The notes under the pieces were generated by a model that saw nothing but the letters and a program-made list of their open reading frames with translations, was not told the origin of the DNA and searched no databases. Shown here one piece after another: positions 52,399 through 60,686 of a stretch of 64,000 nucleotides of DNA. Every line of letters begins with the position of its first letter. The stretch's first letter is position 1. The stretch is taken from positions 1 through 64,000 of the forward strand of contig JBNARO010000005.1 in NCBI GenBank assembly GCA_049718665.1, written 5' to 3'. The position numbers and the translations under genes were made by a program. The DNA is from NZ13-RE01 sp049718665. GTDB lineage: Bacteria; Dictyoglomota; Dictyoglomia; Dictyoglomales; Dictyoglomaceae.

Positions 52399-52420
52399 TA
52401 GGGGGGACTTCTCCCCCCTA
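52399..52420 (+). terminator. Intercistronic GC-rich hairpin
   Basis: TAGGGGGGA (52399-52407) pairs with TCCCCCCTA (52412-52420) across a 4-base loop, followed by TTTGTGTT. It lies after the binding-protein stop and before the ATPase gene, so partial termination would keep binding-protein mRNA in excess. Confidence 0.6.
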
Positions 52421-52445
52421 TTTGTGTTAAGGGAGGCCTTTAAAA

Positions 52446-53933
52446 ATGAATCAAGAACTACTTTTAAAAATGGAGAAAATTTCAAAAAGCTTTCCTGGAG
52501 TAAAAGCTTTAGACCAGGTAGATTTAGAAGTTTATAAGGGCGAAATTCTTGCTCTCGTAGGAGAAAATGGTGCTGGAAAATCTACCCTTATGAAAATTTT
52601 AACAGGAGTATATCAGAAAGACGAAGGAAGAATTATATTAAAAGGAAAGGAAATAAATCCTCAAAACCCTCATGAAGCGCAAAAATTAGGTATTTCTATC
52701 ATTTATCAAGAATTCAACTTAGCTCCAAATCTCGATATTGCTACCAATATATTCTTAGGTAATGAACCTAAAAAGGGCAAAATTATTAAAATTTTTGACT
52801 ACAAAAAAGCCTATAAAGAATCACTAAAACTCTTAGGTTTACTTGGTTTAGATCTACCACCAGACACCTTAGTAAAAGACCTTACTGTAGCTGAGCAACA
52901 AATGATTGAAATTGCAAAAGCCCTTGCCCAAAAATCAGAACTCATTATCATGGATGAACCTACTTCAGCTCTTGCTGGAAGAGAAGTTAAAAACTTATTT
53001 GAGATAATGAGAAAACTTAAAAGCGAAAACATCTCAATTATATTTATTACTCATAGGCTGGAAGAAGTATTCGAAATTGCTGATAGAATTATAGTACTAA
53101 GGGATGGAAAAAGAGTTGGAGAATTGCCTGCTCAAAGGGATAAATATGATGATGTAGTAAGAATGATGGTGGGAAGAGAAGTGAGAGTAATACCAAAACC
53201 GTCTACAAAAACAGAAGAAACCATTCTTGAAGTAAGAAATCTATCATCTAAAAAAGTTAAAAATATTTCCTTTGAACTTAAAAAGGGAGAAGTATTAGGA
53301 ATTGCAGGTCTTGTTGGAGCAGGGAGAACAGAGATTATTAGAGCCATATTTGGAGCCGACTCGATAATTTCAGGAGAGATATATCTTGAAGGAAAAAGGA
53401 TTGAAATCAAATCTCCTAAGGATGCAGTGAGATATAAAATAGGATTAGTACCTGAAGACCGAAAGCTTCAAGGACTTATCCTTGATATGGCAGTTCATGA
53501 GAACATCTCATTACCCTCTTTAAGATACCTATTTCCTAATGGAATCCTAAGAAGAAAACTAGAATATAATCTTGCTGAGTATTTTGTTCAAAAATTGCAA
53601 ATAAAAACGCCAAGCATCTCTCAAAAAGTTGTAAATCTTTCCGGAGGAAATCAGCAAAAAGTAGTCTTATCAAAATGGCTTGCTTTAAAGCCAAAGATTC
53701 TCATACTTGATGAGCCTACCCGGGGAATAGATGTGGGAGCAAAAGCTGAAATACATAAGCTAATTGGAGAGATGGCCCAAGATGGAATTGGGATCATTCT
53801 CATCTCGTCAGAACTTCCAGAAATCCTTGCCCTTTCTGATAGAATAATTGTAATATCAAAGGGAAGAATCACAGCGGAAATAAGTAAAGAAGAAGCTACT
53901 CAAGAAAGAATAATGCAATATGCAATAATCTGA
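52446..53933 (+). CDS. Ribose-type ABC transporter ATP-binding protein (double ATPase)
   Basis: The protein has 495 residues with two fused ATPase domains, as in RbsA. Domain 1: Walker A GENGAGKSTLMKILTG, signature LTVAEQQMIEIAKAL, Walker B LIIMDEPTSAL. Domain 2: degenerate Walker A GLVGAGRTEIIRAIFG, signature LSGGNQQKVVLSKWLA, and LILDEPTRGIDVGAK. The asymmetry is normal for the family. The start has GGGAGGCC upstream. Confidence 0.94.
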   Translation: MNQELLLKMEKISKSFPGVKALDQVDLEVYKGEILALVGENGAGKSTLMKILTGVYQKDEGRIILKGKEINPQNPHEAQKLGISIIYQEFNLAPNLDIATNIFLGNEPKKGKIIKIFDYKKAYKESLKLLGLLGLDLPPDTLVKDLTVAEQQMIEIAKALAQKSELIIMDEPTSALAGREVKNLFEIMRKLKSENISIIFITHRLEEVFEIADRIIVLRDGKRVGELPAQRDKYDDVVRMMVGREVRVIPKPSTKTEETILEVRNLSSKKVKNISFELKKGEVLGIAGLVGAGRTEIIRAIFGADSIISGEIYLEGKRIEIKSPKDAVRYKIGLVPEDRKLQGLILDMAVHENISLPSLRYLFPNGILRRKLEYNLAEYFVQKLQIKTPSISQKVVNLSGGNQQKVVLSKWLALKPKILILDEPTRGIDVGAKAEIHKLIGEMAQDGIGIILISSELPEILALSDRIIVISKGRITAEISKEEATQERIMQYAII

Positions 53934-53998
53934 TCATTACTTTTGTAAAATTCTCCATTTAAGGATAGGACAAAAAGCTTATATAATACAATAATTAT

Positions 53999-54235
53999 AT
54001 GTCAAATTATATTGTATTTATAACGGGAGCTTCAAAGGGTTTAGGTTTCTCCTTAACAAAACTCTATCTTGAAAAGGGCCATAAAATAATAGCAACCTAT
54101 CGAAAAAATCTTGAAAAATTAGAAGAAATAAAAGATCATCCTAACTTGATTCTTTATCAAATGGATGTATCCCAAGAAGACTCTGTAAAAAATGCCTATG
54201 ATTTCTTAAAAGATAAAATTAATTCTGACCTGTAA
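53999..54235 (+). pseudogene. Short-chain dehydrogenase truncated by a transposon end
   Basis: The first 76 residues are a normal SDR N terminus: IVFITGASKGLGFSLTKLYL (TGxxxGxG cofactor motif), IIATYRKNLEKLEE and LILYQMDVSQEDSV. Then the frame runs into the conserved transposon terminus and stops within it (54233-54235). SDR enzymes need about 250 residues and the YxxxK active site, which is absent, so the gene is dead. A TATAAT at 53982-53987 lies only 11 bases before the ATG, suggesting that a leaderless transcript once existed. Confidence 0.8.
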
Positions 54236-54308
54236 TCACTTTTATCACCCCTCAAATATCAGGACTAACCTTCTTTTCTTGCTTATCTTTATTTTCAATC
54301 TATATACT
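54226..54308 (-). mobile_element. Third copy of the decayed transposon end
   Basis: The minus strand carries a tail reading EKKVSPDI and stop, followed by the exact 19-base terminus (plus-strand CCTGTAATCACTTTTATCA at 54229-54247). The wider match with the copies at 141-178 and 6001-6036 is about 38 bases. Its outer edge coincides with the point where the dehydrogenase gene is cut. Confidence 0.65.
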
Positions 54309-54710
54309 GAGGCTGTTTGAAAATTTACAAAACGAGTAATTTATGGATAGATAAAGATGAGAAAGATAGGACTTAAATTGGTAATAAGGAATACTGAAAG
54401 AATTTGTAACTTTTATAGGGAAAGAGATTATATCCTATCAAACTTGAGAGAAGGAGAAAAATAAGGGAAATAAACTCTCATGTTAAAATCTGCTGAGGTC
54501 TTTATCAAAGAAGATGGAGTTTAAAGGATTCAAGCCAGTAATAAGGAACAGAATAGAAGGGGTATTTGGGAATATAAAGCAAGCATTAGTCCGCTATGAA
54601 AGTACAAAGAGAAAAAATTTAGCAAGATTATATTCTCTTTCCAAATATGTTATTTTTACCCTTATTTAAGCTCTCTTTTTAATTAATATTACGATTTTTC
54701 AAACAGCCTC
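54309..54710 (+). mobile_element. Decayed IS with perfect 15-bp terminal inverted repeats (copy 2)
   Basis: GAGGCTGTTTGAAAA (54309-54323) and TTTTCAAACAGCCTC (54696-54710) are exact inverted repeats bounding 402 bases. Inside, a C-terminal transposase fragment reads RNRIEGVFGNIKQALVRY, then ESTKRKNLARLYSLSKYV and IFTLI with stop at 54667-54669. This resembles the end of DDE transposases of the IS4/IS5 type. The catalytic part is missing or scrambled, so the element cannot move itself, though its ends could still be used by a related transposase. Confidence 0.8.
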
Positions 54711-54729
54711 CCAATTAAGTAGAAAAAGA

Positions 54730-55195
54730 ATGAGTATGTTCGTGAGAATTATAAAAAGAGAATGATCTTAAGAGGAAAACAGATGGAGAAAGAAGGGTTA
54801 CAAATGTAAATTTTGAACTAATTCCTTGTTTTTGTATAGGTAAATAGAGAAAAAGATTCTTATTTTTGCACGGATAAAACAATAGAAGATTTAAAATAAG
54901 CTTCTTTCTGTTATATAAGAGAAGAAGGTATTTGTTTCTTAATTGTGGGTACTATTTTCCCTTTAATGTCTTAGTAAATAGTCCTTTAGCACTTAACAAG
55001 CCTTCTAAAAATAGTACAGAGAGGTAGATAATCTTCAAAAGGGGTCTTACCTTGATCTTGTATAACAATCAATAATATTCCATTCGTACTTAGGAAGATT
55101 TATCAAGCTGAAGTTCCTGGAAAGGAAGAAGAGAAGATGATAAAGTTCTCTTGCTTTTTCAGGTGAATCTCCCTCCTTCTTAAATTTTATCCTTT
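54730..55195 (-). mobile_element. Possible remnant of an integrase-core (rve-type) transposase
   Basis: On the minus strand near 55050-55165 an open stretch reads PEKARELYHLLFFLSRNFSL and INLPKYEWNIIDCYTRSR. The last part resembles the 'xxxxIIDxxTRxxF' segment of integrase-core transposases. The continuation is broken by stops. No ends were found. The call is weak; apart from this, 54711-55195 shows no gene. Confidence 0.35.
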
Positions 55196-55199
55196 TTCC

Positions 55200-55229
55200 T
55201 TGCATAAATCCTTTAAAAATTGATATAAT
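55200..55229 (+). promoter_or_regulatory. Promoter of phoU
   Basis: TTGCAT (55200-55205) and TATAAT (55224-55229) are 18 bases apart, 29 bases upstream of the phoU start. The -35 differs from consensus at two positions. Confidence 0.6.
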
Positions 55230-55257
55230 TTGTAAAATTGTTAAAGGAGGTTCTGTT

Positions 55258-55914
55258 TTGGTGAGGAAGAGTTTTGTTGAGGAACTTCAGACCTTAGAGA
55301 GAGATCTCCAAGAGATGGGAAAAGTAGTTAAAAATATGCTATGTAATAGTCTTAAAGCCCTTTTAGAAAAAAATGAGAAATTGGCAGAAAAAGTTATTGA
55401 GATGGATGATATAGTAGATAGATACAATTGGGATATTGAGGATAGGTGTCTTAAACTTCTTGCTCTTCAGCAACCTATGGCACACGACTTAAGAGTAATT
55501 GCAGCAGCAATGAAGATAATAAGTGATATTGAGAGAATGGGAGATTACTGTGTGGATATTGCAAAATTCTCTCTGGATCTTATAAGATATCCTACTCTTT
55601 TTATTAATCCCACATTAGTTCAAATGTTTGAATTAGTGAAAAAAATTATAACTGATTCTTTAGAAGCCTTTATTAACAAAGATGTAAATTTTATCTTAAA
55701 GGTGGTAGAAGAAGACGAAGAAATAGATCATGCCTATCATAGAATATACGATGAAATTGTAGAAGAGATAGAAAATGCTCCTCAAACTGCTCCTCGAGGG
55801 ATAAAACTTCTTATGATGGCAAGATATTTAGAAAGAATTGCAGATCATGTTACAAATGTTGCAGAGAGGATTTATTATATGGAGACTGGCGAATTAAAGG
55901 AGCTTCATACCTAA
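55258..55914 (+). CDS. phoU: Phosphate regulator PhoU
   Basis: The protein has 218 residues of two three-helix bundles. Metal-binding motifs are VIEMDDIVDRYNWDIEDRCL, AMKIISDIERMGDYCVDIAK and the C-terminal MMARYLERIADHVTNVAERI. It restrains the phosphate-sensing kinase when phosphate is plentiful. TTG 55258 and GTG 55261 are both possible starts after AAAGGAGG. Its stop directly abuts the convergent pstB stop. Confidence 0.95.
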   Translation: MVRKSFVEELQTLERDLQEMGKVVKNMLCNSLKALLEKNEKLAEKVIEMDDIVDRYNWDIEDRCLKLLALQQPMAHDLRVIAAAMKIISDIERMGDYCVDIAKFSLDLIRYPTLFINPTLVQMFELVKKIITDSLEAFINKDVNFILKVVEEDEEIDHAYHRIYDEIVEEIENAPQTAPRGIKLLMMARYLERIADHVTNVAERIYYMETGELKELHT

Positions 55915-56673
55915 TTATCCAAATTTACCAGTAATATAATCTTCGGTGAGCTTTTTCTTTGGATTTGTAAATATCTGTGAGGTTTTCCCCATTTCTATAA
56001 CTTCTCCCATATACATAAATATAGTTTCATCAGAAATTCTGGCTGCTTGTTGCATATTATGAGTTACAATTATTATGGTTACATGATCCTTTAATGACTT
56101 TATAGTGTCTTCAATCTTATATGTAGATATGGGATCTAAGGCAGAGGTAGGTTCATCCATTAATAGAACTTCTGGTTCTACTGCTAAAGCTCTTGCTATA
56201 CATACTCTTTGTTGCTGACCTCCCGAAAGTTCTGAGGGGTGAGCTTTTAACCTATCTTTTATTTCATCCCATATTCCTGCAAGTTTTAAGCTTCTTTCCA
56301 CAATATTGTCTAAATCTTCCTTAGAGACTCTTCTTGTATTTAAGAGAAAGCCAGAGATAACATTTTCATATATGTTCATGTTATAGAAAAGATTGGGCCT
56401 TTGGAATACCATCCCAATCCTTCTTCTAATTAAAACAGGGTCTACATGATTATCATAGATGTTTAGGTCATCTAAAAATATCTTTCCTTCTACTTTTGCT
56501 CCTGGTGTAAGTTCATGAAGACGATTAAAACATCTAAGTAAAGTAGTTTTTCCACAGCCTGATGGTCCAATAATTGCAGTTAAAGTATTCTTTTTTATAG
56601 ATATATTTATGTTTTTCAATACCTGAAGAGAACCAAACCAGGCATTAAGATTTTCTGTCCTTATTTTTTCCAA
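55915..56673 (-). CDS. pstB: Phosphate ABC transporter ATPase PstB
   Basis: The protein has 252 residues from the TTG at 56673, which has GGGAGG eight bases upstream (complement of 56682-56687); a longer frame from 56721 would overlap pstA and add a non-conserved leader. Walker A is GPSGCGKTTLLRCFNRL, the signature LSGGQQQRVCIARAL, and Walker B VLLMDEPTSALDP. It energises phosphate import. Confidence 0.95.
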   Translation of the reverse strand: MEKIRTENLNAWFGSLQVLKNINISIKKNTLTAIIGPSGCGKTTLLRCFNRLHELTPGAKVEGKIFLDDLNIYDNHVDPVLIRRRIGMVFQRPNLFYNMNIYENVISGFLLNTRRVSKEDLDNIVERSLKLAGIWDEIKDRLKAHPSELSGGQQQRVCIARALAVEPEVLLMDEPTSALDPISTYKIEDTIKSLKDHVTIIIVTHNMQQAARISDETIFMYMGEVIEMGKTSQIFTNPKKKLTEDYITGKFG

Positions 56674-56698
56674 ATTCTTTTCCTCCCTATCAATTATA

Positions 56699-57532
56699 TT
56701 AATGAGTTCTTTTCTTACCATAATATCTCGCTAAAATATTTAAGATTAATACTATTATAGCTAGAATGAAAGAGGATGCCCAAGCAATTTCTTTCCATTC
56801 TTTATAAGGAGAAGTAGCATAGTTAAAAATAGTAACTGTTAAGCTAGCAATGGGCTGATCTAATTTTATGCTCCAAAAAGAATTGTTAAGAGATGTAAAT
56901 AAAAGAGGTGCGGTTTCTCCCATTATTCTTGCCAAGGCACTCATAATTCCTGTTATTAATCCACTACTTGCAGAGGGAAGAACCACTTTAAGTATGACTC
57001 TCCATTTTGGAGCTCCTAACGCATATCCCGCTTCTCTTACAGAATTAGGAATCATTTTTAAAGATTCCTCTGTAGCTTTTGCAACAATAGGGATCATAAT
57101 AATACTTAAAGAAATTCCTCCTGCTAATGCTGAGAATCTTTTCATAGGAATAACTATTAAAATATAGACAAAAACCCCAATAATTATTGTAGGAATGCTA
57201 CTTAATACTTCAGATATAAATCTTGTCCACCATGCTAACTTATTATTCCCATATTCTACTATGTATATTCCTGAAAAAATTCCCAAGGGAACTCCAATTA
57301 TAGAGGCAATTAAAGCTAAAATTAATGTTCCTACTATAGCATTGGCAACTCCACCTCCAGGAGTTCCTGGAGGTTTAGGAAGCTCTATAAATAAACTTAA
57401 ATTTATAGAGGAAAATCCTTTTATAAATAAGTCTCCTAATATCCAAAAAAGAAAAATTACTCCAGTAATAAAGGAAAGAGTGCATAGAGTCAACATTATA
57501 TTATTTATAATTTTTCTTCTTTTATAGTTCAT
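56699..57532 (-). CDS. pstA: Phosphate ABC transporter permease PstA
   Basis: The protein has 277 residues with six membrane segments. Markers are GGGVANAIVGTLILALIAS, VLSSIPTIIIGVFVYI, REAGYALGAPKWRVILKVVL (EAA-type loop) and GLITGIMSALARIMGETAPL. It overlaps pstC by 4 bases. Confidence 0.95.
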   Translation of the reverse strand: MNYKRRKIINNIMLTLCTLSFITGVIFLFWILGDLFIKGFSSINLSLFIELPKPPGTPGGGVANAIVGTLILALIASIIGVPLGIFSGIYIVEYGNNKLAWWTRFISEVLSSIPTIIIGVFVYILIVIPMKRFSALAGGISLSIIMIPIVAKATEESLKMIPNSVREAGYALGAPKWRVILKVVLPSASSGLITGIMSALARIMGETAPLLFTSLNNSFWSIKLDQPIASLTVTIFNYATSPYKEWKEIAWASSFILAIIVLILNILARYYGKKRTH

Positions 57533-58437
57533 CTTTTCTCTATCCTTCTAATTATAAAATATCGAGCAAAGGCAATGGTGAAAAATGTAATAAAGAATAA
57601 AATTAAAGCTAATTCTATAAGGGAAGATAAGTGCAATTTCCCTACAGCTTCTGTGAATTCATTGGCAATAGTACTTGATATGGTAGTGCCTGGGCTAAAA
57701 AGTGACAAAGAAATTTGAGGAGAATTTCCAATAACCATAGTTACTGCCATAGTCTCTCCTAAGGCTCTTCCTAATCCTAAAAGTCCTCCCGCAAATATTC
57801 CTGATTTTGCATTTCCTAAAACTACTTTCCATATTATTTCCCATTTAGTCATTCCAAGGGCTAAGGCACCTTCTCTTTGCTCTTTTGGAACTGCCAAAAT
57901 AATCTCTCGGGATATAGATGAGATTATAGGGATAATCATGATAGCTAAAACTATTCCTGCAGTTAGAAAACTTACTCCCATGGGATAACCTTGAAAGAAA
58001 GGGAGAAATCCTAAGTATTTATTTAAAAAAGGTCCTACTTTGAATTGTATTATTGGCGCTAAAGTAAAAAGTCCCCACATGCCATATATTATACTGGGAA
58101 TAGCTCCTAAAAGCTCAATAATAAAAGATAAGGGTTGTTTTAGATAATAAGGGCAAATTTCTACTATAAATATAGCAATTCCAAGACTTATAGGGAATCC
58201 TAATATGAAAGCAATAAGAGATGTAATTATGGTCCCATAAATAGCTGGCAGAGCGGAGAATCGCTCTGCCACAGGGTCCCATATACTTTCTATCAAAAAT
58301 CTTAACCCAAACTTTTTTATACTGGGGATAGATGCTGTAAGTAACTGGTAAAATATTGCTCCTACTAATAATATTATTAGTATACTGGATAAAAGGCTTA
58401 AATTTTTAAATATTTTTTCTCCCACATTTTTTCTCAT
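57529..58437 (-). CDS. pstC: Phosphate ABC transporter permease PstC
   Basis: The protein has 302 residues. Markers are SALPAIYGTIITSLIAFILG, ELLGAIPSIIYGMWGLFTLA, REGALALGMTKWEIIWKVVL and GIFAGGLLGLGRALGETMAV. It overlaps pstS by 4 bases at the upstream side, so pstSCAB is one operon. Confidence 0.95.
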   Translation of the reverse strand: MRKNVGEKIFKNLSLLSSILIILLVGAIFYQLLTASIPSIKKFGLRFLIESIWDPVAERFSALPAIYGTIITSLIAFILGFPISLGIAIFIVEICPYYLKQPLSFIIELLGAIPSIIYGMWGLFTLAPIIQFKVGPFLNKYLGFLPFFQGYPMGVSFLTAGIVLAIMIIPIISSISREIILAVPKEQREGALALGMTKWEIIWKVVLGNAKSGIFAGGLLGLGRALGETMAVTMVIGNSPQISLSLFSPGTTISSTIANEFTEAVGKLHLSSLIELALILFFITFFTIAFARYFIIRRIEKR

Positions 58438-59459
58438 AGTTCTATGGGTTTTCCCATATACGTTAGACTCTTAAGTCTCTTTAAGGCTTCTTTTTTAACT
58501 TTCTCTGGTAATGGAACATATAATAATTCTTCTGCAGATTTATCTCCTTTTTCATATGCCCACTTTATAAATCTAATCAATGCCTTTGCTTTTTCCAAGT
58601 TTCTCTGTTCCTTTTTTATAAGTAAAAAAGTATATCCTGCTATAGGATAACTATTTCTTCCTGGGGCGTCAACTGTATATACACAAAAATCCTCTGGTAT
58701 TTTATAAAGGCTGAGAGCAGATTGCACTGTTTCTTTTGTAGGATAGACATAATTATTTGATTTGTTTCTAATCTGAGCATAAGGAATATTATTTTGTTCT
58801 GCATATGCTAATTCCACATATCCAATAGCCCCAACAGTATTTTGTACATATCCTGCTACCCCTGCATTTCCTTTTCCTCCTATTCCCACAGGCCAATTAA
58901 CCGCAGTTCCTGAACCTACCTTTTCTTCCCATTCCTTACTTACTCTACTTAAGAATGTTGTGAAAATTGCAGTGGTTCCACTTCCATCAGATCTTCTTAC
59001 CACTACTATGGGAAGCTCAGGAAGATTTAGGTCTTTATTTATTGCTACTATCTTTGGATCATTCCACTTTTTGATTTTTCCAAGGTAAATTTCTGCTATT
59101 AATTCTCTTGTTAATTTTAATCCTCTTCCTATTCCTGGGAGATTATAGATTACTGCTATAGCTCCCGCTACTGTAGGAACCATTATTACTCCCATTTCCT
59201 CTTGTTCTTTCCCTGTAATGGGACTATCAGTAGCGCCAAAATCAACAGTTCCTGCTTTAATTTGTTGAATTCCTGCCCCACTTCCTACTGCTTGATAATT
59301 TATTTTTATTCCTGTTTCTTTTTCAAAGTCATAAAACCAGCGAGAATATAATGGATAGGGGAATGTCGCTCCCGCTCCTGTAAGAGAAACCTGAGCAAGA
59401 GTAGGAATCAAGATTAATACTAAGGTTAACAAAATCACTCTTTTTTTTATCCAAAACAT
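58434..59459 (-). CDS. pstS: Phosphate-binding protein PstS
   Basis: The protein has 341 residues with a signal peptide (VILLTLVLILIPTLAQ). Phosphate-site motifs are LTGAGATFPYPLYSRWFYDF, YQAVGSGAGIQQIKAGTVDF, GATDSPIT and VVRRSDGSGTTAIFTTFLS. There is no lipobox cysteine, so it is a soluble periplasmic protein. The ATG follows GGAGGGCATAAA. Confidence 0.95.
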   Translation of the reverse strand: MFWIKKRVILLTLVLILIPTLAQVSLTGAGATFPYPLYSRWFYDFEKETGIKINYQAVGSGAGIQQIKAGTVDFGATDSPITGKEQEEMGVIMVPTVAGAIAVIYNLPGIGRGLKLTRELIAEIYLGKIKKWNDPKIVAINKDLNLPELPIVVVRRSDGSGTTAIFTTFLSRVSKEWEEKVGSGTAVNWPVGIGGKGNAGVAGYVQNTVGAIGYVELAYAEQNNIPYAQIRNKSNNYVYPTKETVQSALSLYKIPEDFCVYTVDAPGRNSYPIAGYTFLLIKKEQRNLEKAKALIRFIKWAYEKGDKSAEELLYVPLPEKVKKEALKRLKSLTYMGKPIEL

Positions 59460-59509
59460 TTTATGCCCTCCTTTTTACATTTTTACCATTTTATATTTTA
59501 AAACTAAGA

Positions 59510-59548
59510 TATTAAATAAGAATTAATAACAGGTTAAATTTTGTTAAA
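59510..59548 (-). promoter_or_regulatory. PhoP-box-like repeat array upstream of pstS
   Basis: Reading the minus strand, four related 7-mers TTTAACA, TTTAACC, ATTAATT and TTTAATA are spaced 10, 11 and 11 bases apart. Bacillus PhoP boxes are direct TTAACA-like repeats of about 11-bp period, so this fits a response-regulator array acting on the pst promoter. It also covers the -35 region of the divergent heptose operon promoter. Confidence 0.55.
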
Positions 59549-59569
59549 GGATTTTCTTTTTGATATAAT
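59541..59569 (+). promoter_or_regulatory. Promoter of the heptose operon
   Basis: TTGTTA (59541-59546) and TATAAT (59564-59569, with a TGA extension) are 17 bases apart, 31 bases upstream of the gmhA-gmhB start. Confidence 0.7.
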
Positions 59570-59600
59570 TTTGATGTAAATTAAAAAGGAGAGAGAAAAA

Positions 59601-60686
59601 ATGAAGGATAGAATAAAAGCAAGGTTAAGAGAACATAAAAGAGTTATAGAGCTTGTGGAGAAAGAGCTTATAGATAAGATAGAAAATTGTGCCAAAGTTA
59701 TAATTCGTGCCTATGAGAATAATAAAAAAGTTATTCTTTTAGGAAATGGAGGAAGTGCAGCAGATGCTCAGCATATTGCAGGAGAATTAGTGGGAAGATT
59801 TTTAAAAGAGAGAAGATCTCTTCCCGCCATTGCTTTAACTACTAACTCCTCAGTTATAACTGCAATTTCTAATGACTATGGTTATGAGATAGTTTTTGAA
59901 AGACAAATTGAGTCAATGGTTCAAGAGGGGGATGTGGTAATAGGGATAAGTACATCAGGAAATTCTATTAATGTTATAAGAGCATTAAAAAAGGCAAAGG
60001 ATTTAGGAGCAATAGTAATTTCTTTTTCAGGAAGAGATGGAGGAGAGTTAGCCAAAATAGCGGATATAAATCTTACAGTTCCTTTTCACATGACTCCTCA
60101 TATTCAAGAGGCTCATATAACCATAGGCCACATAATATGTGATTTAGTGGAAGAATATTTATTTTTCTCTAAAAAAAGAGCTGTGTTCTTAGATAGAGAT
60201 GGAACTATAAATGAAGATAAAGGATATACTTATAGAATAGAAGATTTAGTAATATTACCAAAAGTTGTGGAAGGTTTGAGACTCCTTCAGAAAAAATTTC
60301 TTCTTATTGTGGTGACAAATCAATCAGGAGTAGAAAGAGGATATTATACTGAAAAGGATGTGGAAAACTTTAATAATTATCTTTATTTAACCTTAGCAAA
60401 GGAAGGAGTATATATAGATGATTTTTATTATTGCCCTTATATAGAAGGAGACTGCAGAAAACCTAATATTGGAATGCTTCTTCAGGCTCAAAAGGATTGG
60501 AATATTGATCTTTCTAAATCTTTTCTTATTGGGGATAAAGAATCAGATGTTTTAGCAGGAAAAAAAGCGGGATGTAAGACTATTCTTCTTGGAAAATCTT
60601 CTTCAGAAATTCCTGCAGACTTTTATGCTTCGGATCTTTTGGAGAGTGCAAAATGGATTCTTTCAAAGGAGAGAGAAAATGAATAA
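59601..60686 (+). CDS. gmhA: Fused sedoheptulose-7-phosphate isomerase / heptose bisphosphate phosphatase (GmhA-GmhB)
   Basis: The protein has 361 residues and two domains. Residues 1-190 are a SIS-fold GmhA: LLGNGGSAADAQHIAGELVG, SNDYGYEIVFERQIE and GISTSGNSINVIRALKKA. Residues 192-355 are a HAD-type GmhB: AVFLDRDGTINEDKGYTYR, VVTNQSGVERGYYTEKDV and FLIGDKESDVLAGKKAGC. The GmhB zinc loop is short (YCPYIEGDCRKP), with two of the usual four cysteines. The fusion would supply steps 1 and 3 of ADP-heptose synthesis. It overlaps the kinase gene by 8 bases. Confidence 0.92.
   Translation: MKDRIKARLREHKRVIELVEKELIDKIENCAKVIIRAYENNKKVILLGNGGSAADAQHIAGELVGRFLKERRSLPAIALTTNSSVITAISNDYGYEIVFERQIESMVQEGDVVIGISTSGNSINVIRALKKAKDLGAIVISFSGRDGGELAKIADINLTVPFHMTPHIQEAHITIGHIICDLVEEYLFFSKKRAVFLDRDGTINEDKGYTYRIEDLVILPKVVEGLRLLQKKFLLIVVTNQSGVERGYYTEKDVENFNNYLYLTLAKEGVYIDDFYYCPYIEGDCRKPNIGMLLQAQKDWNIDLSKSFLIGDKESDVLAGKKAGCKTILLGKSSSEIPADFYASDLLESAKWILSKERENE

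Noticed and set aside
53943..53998. A functional promoter and leaderless SDR gene
   Set aside because: The TATAAT is good, but the gene is truncated to 76 residues without an active site, so expression would have no clear product.
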